Assembly (NCBI RefSeq): GCF_024343575.1
Contig: NZ_RJUA01000001.1
Span: 1 to 64,000, forward strand
Reading direction: 5' to 3'
Source of the DNA: Lacihabitans sp. LS3-19
GTDB lineage: Bacteria > Bacteroidota > Bacteroidia > Cytophagales > Spirosomataceae
Length of the DNA stretch: 64,000 bases
A program made the position numbers and the translations under genes. Of the stretch, positions 63,102 through 64,000 are shown piece by piece (position 1 is the stretch's first letter; each line of letters starts with the position of its first letter). The notes under the pieces were generated by a model, which was not told where the DNA came from, made no database searches, and was given only the letters and a program-made list of their open reading frames with translations.

Positions 63102-63134
63102 AACCCTTCAAACAAGATATTAGTTTGAAGGGTT
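63102..63134 (-). terminator. intrinsic terminator of tRNA-Leu
   Basis: AACCCTTCAAAC pairs perfectly with GTTTGAAGGGTT (12 bp) around a nine-base loop, six bases from the 3' end of the tRNA on the minus strand, then T-rich sequence. Confidence 0.88.
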
Positions 63135-63139
63135 AGAAG

Positions 63140-63221
63140 TACGGGCGGAGGGAATCGAACCCCCACGCCTTGCGGCACTAGATCCTAAGTCTAGCACGTC
63201 TACCAGTTCCGCCACGCCCGC
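63140..63221 (-). tRNA. tRNA-Leu, anticodon UAG
   Basis: An 82-nt class II tRNA on the minus strand. The acceptor GCGGGCG pairs with CGCCCGT (one G-U at the end), and the anticodon stem CTAGA/TCTAG encloses loop CTTAGGA with anticodon TAG (reads CUA and, by wobble, other CUN codons). A long variable arm follows (TGCCGCAAGGCG). The T arm contains GGTTCGATTCC. CCA is not encoded. Confidence 0.97.
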
Positions 63222-63252
63222 AAATGAATATGTCTCTCAATTATTCGGGGTG

Positions 63253-63283
63253 CAAAGTTAGATTTATTTTTTTATTATTCAAA
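63253..63283 (-). promoter_or_regulatory. promoter of tRNA-Leu, Bacteroidota type
   Basis: Minus strand: TTTG at 63283-63280, exactly 19 nt, then TAACTTTG at 63260-63253, a full match to the phylum consensus. Transcription would begin just before the tRNA. Confidence 0.85.
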
Positions 63284-63418
63284 AAATCACTCTGTATTTT
63301 TTAAAAAATATTATTCTTTAAATAACTTCTTAAATCTAAAGCTGTTTTTACTTTAAAAAATATCATAATTTATATACTTTAGCAGAAAGAATTATTGTTT
63401 TCCGATACGAGAAGATCT

Positions 63419-64000
63419 ATGAGCTTGACCAAAGAAAATATTATACCTCAAGAACTCCCCAAAGAGTATTATACTGAATCGGAAAAAAAAGAGATTTCGA
63501 GGTGGTATAAAAAGATACTGCGAAATGCTAAAGAATATATAAAAGAAGGCGATACAAAAATAATTCGGAAAGCACTGAATATCTCCATGGAGGCTCATAA
63601 GGAGATGCGTAGAAAGTCTGGAGAGCCTTATATATACCATCCACTTGAAGTAGCTAATATTTGTGTTGAAGAAATTGGCCTTGGGCCAACCTCAATAATC
63701 TGTGCATTATTGCATGATGTTGTTGAAGATACTTCTATTACACTTACAGATATCAACAAGGATTTTGGACCTAAAGTCACTCAAATCATAGACGGACTTA
63801 CCAAAATAGCCGAGAACTTTGAACAAACACAGTCTGCTCAAGCTGAGAATTTCAGAAAGATGCTTCTCACGCTTTCGCAAGATGTACGGGTAATCTTGAT
63901 AAAACTTGCGGATAGATTGCACAATATGCGAACTTTGGGAAGCATGGCTCGCAACTCTCAGTTAAAAATTGCTCACGAAACCATTTATATTTATGCTCCA
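63419..64000 (+). CDS. bifunctional RelA/SpoT homologue, N-terminal part only
   Basis: The frame opens with ATG at 63419 and is open to the right edge (194 codons), so the gene is cut by the window. It begins MSLTKENIIPQELPKEYY and then holds the HD hydrolase domain: His74 in YHPLEVAN, His99-Asp100 and Glu103-Asp104 in LLHDVVEDT, and Asp165 in KLADRLHNMRTL. The kept HDxxED motif predicts an active (p)ppGpp hydrolase, as in SpoT/Rel rather than RelA; the synthetase, TGS and ACT parts would lie beyond the window. It mediates the stringent response. Confidence 0.93.
   Translation, partial: MSLTKENIIPQELPKEYYTESEKKEISRWYKKILRNAKEYIKEGDTKIIRKALNISMEAHKEMRRKSGEPYIYHPLEVANICVEEIGLGPTSIICALLHDVVEDTSITLTDINKDFGPKVTQIIDGLTKIAENFEQTQSAQAENFRKMLLTLSQDVRVILIKLADRLHNMRTLGSMARNSQLKIAHETIYIYAP

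Overview
The window comes from a low-GC member of the Bacteroidota, most likely of the Cytophagales. The evidence is SusC/SusD genes, the acpP-fabF-rnc order, promoters of the form TTTG-N19-TAnnTTTG without good Shine-Dalgarno sites, CfxA/PER-like class A beta-lactamase, NhaD antiporters, and a set of DUF1501 and DUF1549/DUF1553 genes of the planctomycete-cytochrome type. No genus can be fixed from this sequence alone.

Layout. 1-1.2 kb: the 5' end of a 16S rRNA gene on the minus strand with two tandem promoters and a GC-rich structured spacer. 1.2-5.7 kb: acpP-fabF-rnc (minus), then kdsA and a lipoprotein M14 carboxypeptidase (plus). 5.8-10.4 kb: a SusC/SusD uptake pair. 10.6-22.8 kb: exported or metabolic genes (secreted adenosine deaminase-like protein, TPR protein, gcvT, a FabG-like reductase, an exported amidohydrolase, a CoA-disulfide reductase with rhodanese domain, two exported TIM-barrel isomerases, an ACS-type MFS transporter). 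The last 103 bp of the transporter region is tandemly duplicated.

23.1-25.7 kb: a sugar kinase (AmgK-like) fused to a RapZ C-terminal domain, followed by a MurU-like nucleotidyltransferase. This is a probable peptidoglycan amino-sugar recycling pair. 25.8-30.7 kb is the clearest accessory island and the best candidate for an unusual system: an FGE-fold protein, a 1007-residue LRR-Roc-COR-TIR protein, a small three-helix membrane protein whose start lies inside the TIR gene, and an HTH/RelE-type toxin-antitoxin pair. It sits between murU and moaA and resembles a TIR-effector anti-phage cassette with a Roco GTPase switch; that function is inference.

30.7-46.8 kb: molybdenum cofactor genes (moaA, moaC, a mobB-like/mobA fusion; then moaE, moaD, a TauE-type permease, xdhC, moeA and a 5-formyl-THF cyclo-ligase). 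These are split by about 9 kb carrying a membrane protein, a DUF2231-cytochrome c-LRR protein, an exported isomerase, a MazF-type toxin-antitoxin pair, a DUF1501 protein and a DUF1549/DUF1553 cytochrome with a CBM6-like insert. 47-50.6 kb: asd, a beta-lactamase translationally overlapped with an unrecognised protein containing an internal duplication, and a GNAT protein. 50.7-56.9 kb: a ThuA-like protein, two tandem NhaD paralogues, a Tat-exported Gfo/Idh/MocA oxidoreductase and an Fe-S (CCG domain) protein. 57-64 kb: tagaturonate reductase, a membrane protein, clpX, clpP, tig, tRNA-Leu(UAG) and the start of a bifunctional RelA/SpoT gene cut by the window edge.

How the parts connect. The housekeeping blocks are ordinary. 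Three exported TIM-barrel isomerases, a ThuA protein, a Tat-exported Gfo/Idh/MocA oxidoreductase and a CBM-bearing cytochrome suggest periplasmic sugar oxidation or isomerisation next to SusCD import. The molybdenum-cofactor genes and xdhC have no molybdoenzyme partner inside the window.
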